Of a DNA stretch of 64,000 nucleotides, positions 60,445-64,000 are shown one piece after another; the stretch's first letter is position 1, and each line of letters opens with the position of its first letter. The position numbers and the translations under genes are program-made. The stretch spans positions 42,927,745 to 42,991,744 of the forward strand of contig OX421962.1 in NCBI GenBank assembly GCA_949128115.1. The letters run 5' to 3'. Below the pieces are notes generated by a model. The model was not told the DNA's origin, made no database searches, and saw only the letters and a program-made list of their open reading frames with translations. This DNA comes from Anaspis maculata. Taxonomy: Eukaryota > Arthropoda > Insecta > Coleoptera > Scraptiidae.

Positions 60445-60965
60445 GTGAGTTCGTACGCTTCGCATAGTCGCATACCACCTTTTTTGTTGGTAAAAACGGA
60501 ACATCTCAGTATTCTCAGTTTCTATGCTAGCCATCTATTTCACCTATTCCGTGATAGTATAGGTCTTGTAGTAGGTATAGATGCTACAGTCCCGCTTGAG
60601 GCAAAGACGTTTTAATATGTATAAGTATAACTATAAACTGCTAGAACCCGGCAGTTTGAAGGGAAACCTTGACGTCCGCATGGAGCAATCGGACCAAATC
60701 GGACCTATAAGAGTGGGGATGACATACAGAGCAGCTTTCCATTCAACAATCAACAAATCGAGTTACTCGGACGTGCTCGGAGTAGCTCGAACGTAGATCC
60801 GTCACCGTAGAAACACCAGTCAACGGCTCGAATCCTCGAATTAATCTACCCGGATTAGTTGGATGCGTTGAATGAAAAACGGCTCAGATCACAGGATAAC
60901 TTTGGGCGGTAGGGCAAGCCGTTAATAAACCAATAACGTTTAAAATGGAAGAAACTTACCCAATA

Positions 60966-62486
60966 GGCCAGGCGGTATGTCGGTAAAATCACTACAATCT
61001 GGAAAAAAAACTCCGACCAAAGCTTTCATGGTGTCAAACTCTTCATAAGGTCAGTAGTTATCTACCACTGAGTTTCCGCCCAAAAACGAGTTGTGCTGAT
61101 TCCTCCACATCTGCGCGAAGGTAAAGGATGCCTCAAAAGTGCAAAAAGACCTGTTAAACCTTCGTACTTTTTCGTTATATTTGCCTAAATGCAAACGTAC
61201 AGCTCTTACGCAAACATTGGAAGCATCTGTCATCATCTCTGTGCCAGTCTTACTGTTGAAAAAAAATTTTTCTTTGTGCGGGTCAGATAAATTACATTTT
61301 TCGTTTTTCCACACAAGAAAACGATGGAGCATCATGTATTTTGTATGTTTTCTAATAACTCGTATCCATTGAACCCATTTATGGCATTAAAATTTCAATA
61401 ACAGCATTTTTGAAGATGTTGCCAGCAAAAAAGTGAATAATTTTCACCCGCCTGTTCAGCAGCAATTTTTTCAATTTTACCAAACACCGTTTGCAAAAAT
61501 TTCATAAGGAATGAAAAGCTCAAACTCTTCTCTAACGATATCGTGCCTGGCTTAACCGCGGTACGCACTTGAAAGTCTAAAAAACTGATTTCTTTTCGAG
61601 AGGTCCTGTTTCACCCGCGTGCAGCCGTGCTTACTTGACATAGACCGGACTGATTACACGAGCTTGGAAATGTACTCTTTTCCAGCTTTAAAACGCGACC
61701 ATTATTATTAAGACTTTGTACATTGATTTATGAAGAAATTATATATTATATTATCATTAATGGTCGTGTTTTAGAGCTGGAAAAGAGTACATTTCCAAGC
61801 TTGTGTAATCAGTCCGGTCTATGTCAAGTAGGCACGGCCGCACACGGGTAAAATAGAACCGCTCAAAAAGAAATCAGTTTCCTACACTTTCAAAAAGCGT
61901 GCCGTGGTTGAGCCAGATATAATGTCATCAGAAAACAGTTCCAGCTTGTCATTCCTTATAAAATTTTCGAGAACGGTGTTTGGTAAAATTGAAAAAACTG
62001 CTGCTGAACAGGCGGGTAAAAATTATTCACTTCTAGCGAGCAACATCTTCAAAAATGCTGTTATTAAATTTTAACGCCATGAATGGGTTCAGTAAGGACA
62101 AGTTATTAGAAAACATCCAAAATACATGTTGCTCCTTCGTTTTCTTGTGTGAAAAAACAATTGAATGTGATTTATCTGACCTGCACAAAGAAATCATTTT
62201 TTTCAACACTAAGACTGGCACAGAGATGATGACAAATGCTTCCAATGTTTGCGTTAGAATTGTACGTTTGCATTGAGGCAAATAGAATGAAAAAGTACGG
62301 GGGTTTAACAGGTCTTTTTGCACCTTCAAGACATCCTTTACCTTTGGGCAGATGTGGAGGAATCAGCACAACTCGTTTTTGGGCGGAAACTCAGTGGTAG
62401 ATACCTACTGACCTTACGAAGAGTTTGACACCATAAAAGCTTTGGTCGGAATTTTCTCTATCCAGAATGACCTACCGCCTGGCCTA
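60966..62486. mobile_element. 1.5-kb fold-back whose arms each hold the same open frame
   Basis: Left arm (from AGGCCAGGCGGTA at 60966) and right arm (to its complement at 62486) pair to a centre near 61725. Read outward, both arms encode versions of one peptide: CNLSDPHKEKFFFNSKTGTE (left, minus strand) against CDLSDLHKEIIFFNTKTGTE (right, plus strand), continuing to NSFLGGNSVVD. Stops interrupt both. I do not recognise the protein; a captured transposase fragment is plausible. Confidence 0.82.
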
Positions 62487-62730
62487 CAACATAAAAACAG
62501 CTAATTCTCATAGTTAGCGATTTGAAATCGCTATGGTAGGGACCACTTGCTGAACGGTCCATGGTCCAACGTAAATAAGAACCTCAAATAGGTACCTACC
62601 TAAATACCCGAGTAAATACCTATCTACATCACTAGTGGAAGCGGTACGCAAAAGCATACCGCATTTTGGAGTGCAGTAACGAGATTTTGCATGGGCGTAC
62701 TTTATACCAAGACAAGCGATTTGACCCGCA

Positions 62731-64000
62731 GCACTCGATATTTCGTCCCTTAGGGGGCCAATGGGGGCCCTCCAAATTTCCAAGATACAAGAACTTTCAC
62801 AAAATGATCATTGAGTATCGTCATGTATGTCATAAGTGAAGCTTACGGGTCTATTGGAAATGTTTTCATCAAATGTCGTCGTGTCCGATTCATTCTTCAC
62901 ATTTGAAAAAAAAAATTCTTTCGCAGTAGTCGAAAAAACTGTTTTTATTTTTTCTGCTGTGCAAGGAAACGATAAATTCATATGTTTTGTTGCGTTCCCA
63001 ACTAAATCGCGTTCCGTAAGCCCAAATATGAAGACAATTTTTTCGCAATATCATTTTCCCAAGAAGAGGTGACCTCTTCAGTACCTACACTTTTTCCAAC
63101 AGCATTTTTTTCAATGTTCCTAGTGGATAAGACTGTTAATTTTCGCAGATATGAGAAGCTTGAACTCTTTTATTAGTAATTTCCATGCAACATGGCTTCA
63201 AAACACACAAGAGAGCCCTAAAACTTTTTTTTTCTGCTGGGCCGTCAAATTTTTGGCATGTTGATTTTGTAGTAGGGGAGACGCGCAAATAAATAAGATC
63301 TAGTCTAGGCGAATAAAATCTACCGGAAAATATACCTACTTACACCTAACGACTCTGCATTTTGTTGTACTGCAATAAAACACGGCATTGAAGAATATTT
63401 TCTGTTGAAACCAAATCGCCTGCGCCTGCAGCCTGGATTGAATATTGGTCCGCGTCTCTCCTACTATAAAATCAAAATATCGTAAGTTGGACGGCCCAGC
63501 AGAAAAAATTTTTTTTGGGCTTCCTTGGACGCTTTAGAGTCATGTTGCTTCGCAACTACCAGGAAAAGAATTCGAAGTCTCCATTCCTGCAAAAATTACG
63601 AGTGATATCCAGTGGGGACATAGAAAGAAATGCTCTTGGAAAAGAGGTACTGAAGAGGTCACCACTTCTTTGAAAAATACCATTACAAGAAAAATTTCTT
63701 TATAATTAGTTTTAGGGAATGCGATTCAGTTGGGAACGCAACAGAACATATGAATTTATCGTCTCCTTGCATAGAAGAAAAAATAAAAACAGTTTTTTTT
63801 GACCTCTGCCAAAGAAATTTTTTTTCAAGTGTGAAGAATGAATCGGACACAACGACAATTGATGAAAATATTCTCAATAGATCCGTAAGCTTCACTTATG
63901 ACATACATGACGATACTCAATGATCGTCATGTGGAAGTTCTTGCATCTTGAAAATTTGGAGGGCCCCCATTGGCCCCCTAAGGGACAAAATATCAAGTGC
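62731..64000. mobile_element. Fold-back of at least 1.27 kb reaching the window end
   Basis: GCACTCGATATTTCGTCCCT at 62731 pairs with the last bases of the window. Arms include TTAGGGGGCCAATGGGGGCC and TCATGTATGTCATAAGTGAA with their complements. The inner arms carry GGGCCGTCAAATTT and GTAGGGGAGACGCG, whose complements lie near 63442-63500. The centre is near 63365. It may extend beyond 64000 by as much as it does left of 62731. Confidence 0.85.

Noticed and set aside
1..64000. CRISPR array, bacterial operon, riboswitch or rRNA.
   Set aside because: No regularly spaced identical repeats, and the DNA has spliced eukaryotic genes throughout.

Overview
This is a stretch of insect nuclear DNA. 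It has spliced genes with GT-AG introns, Jockey/CR1-group retrotransposons, hAT-type and TA-flanked DNA transposons, tRNA-derived SINEs and a gypsy-like solo LTR. Recurrent TAGGTACCTA-like motifs and the transposon mix would suit a hemipteran, but I cannot name the species and other insect orders remain possible.

Layout: 0.1-5.2 kb is a minus-strand non-LTR retrotransposon whose reverse transcriptase is split by a 969-bp hAT element. 5.2-8.9 kb is non-coding repeat DNA. 8.9-19.2 kb holds the last four exons of a CUB-CUB-LDLa single-pass membrane protein (Neto-like), with introns filled by a decayed LINE and four long fold-back elements. 19.6-24.2 kb shows no recognisable gene. 26.1-27.3 kb is a five-coding-exon WD40 protein gene on the minus strand. 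28.0-30.2 kb is a cluster of nested hAT elements and a LINE tail. 31.2-31.7 kb and 36.2-37.5 kb are two solo LTRs in opposite orientation. 34.1-43.8 kb is a four-exon cytosolic Hsp70/Hsc70 gene. 44.7-46.8 kb is an eight-exon TMEM135-like gene. 47-59 kb is almost entirely mobile DNA. 59.8-60.4 kb is the start of an unrecognised gene with an HMG-box-like segment. 61-64 kb is two more large fold-backs, the last reaching the window edge.

The dominant feature is long inverted-repeat (fold-back) elements: I count about 16 whole or partial ones, from 129 bp to 2.2 kb. Many are flanked by TA and share only the terminus CAGGGTG/CACCCTG, while their arms differ. Three lie in introns of housekeeping genes (Hsc70 introns 2 and 3, TMEM135-like intron 4), where the pre-mRNA would fold into long double-stranded RNA. 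The other notable signal is in the first LINE: its ORF1 and ORF2 share one frame and are separated by a UAG followed by CAA UCA, which matches the CAR-YYA stop-codon readthrough context, with no ATG before the endonuclease domain.

The genes look functionally unrelated: a cell-surface receptor-like protein, a WD40 scaffold, a cytosolic chaperone, a TMEM135-type membrane protein and a possible HMG-like protein. I see no operon-like or pathway logic. Alignments were done by eye, and exon joins were chosen by splice signals, phase and protein-family continuity.
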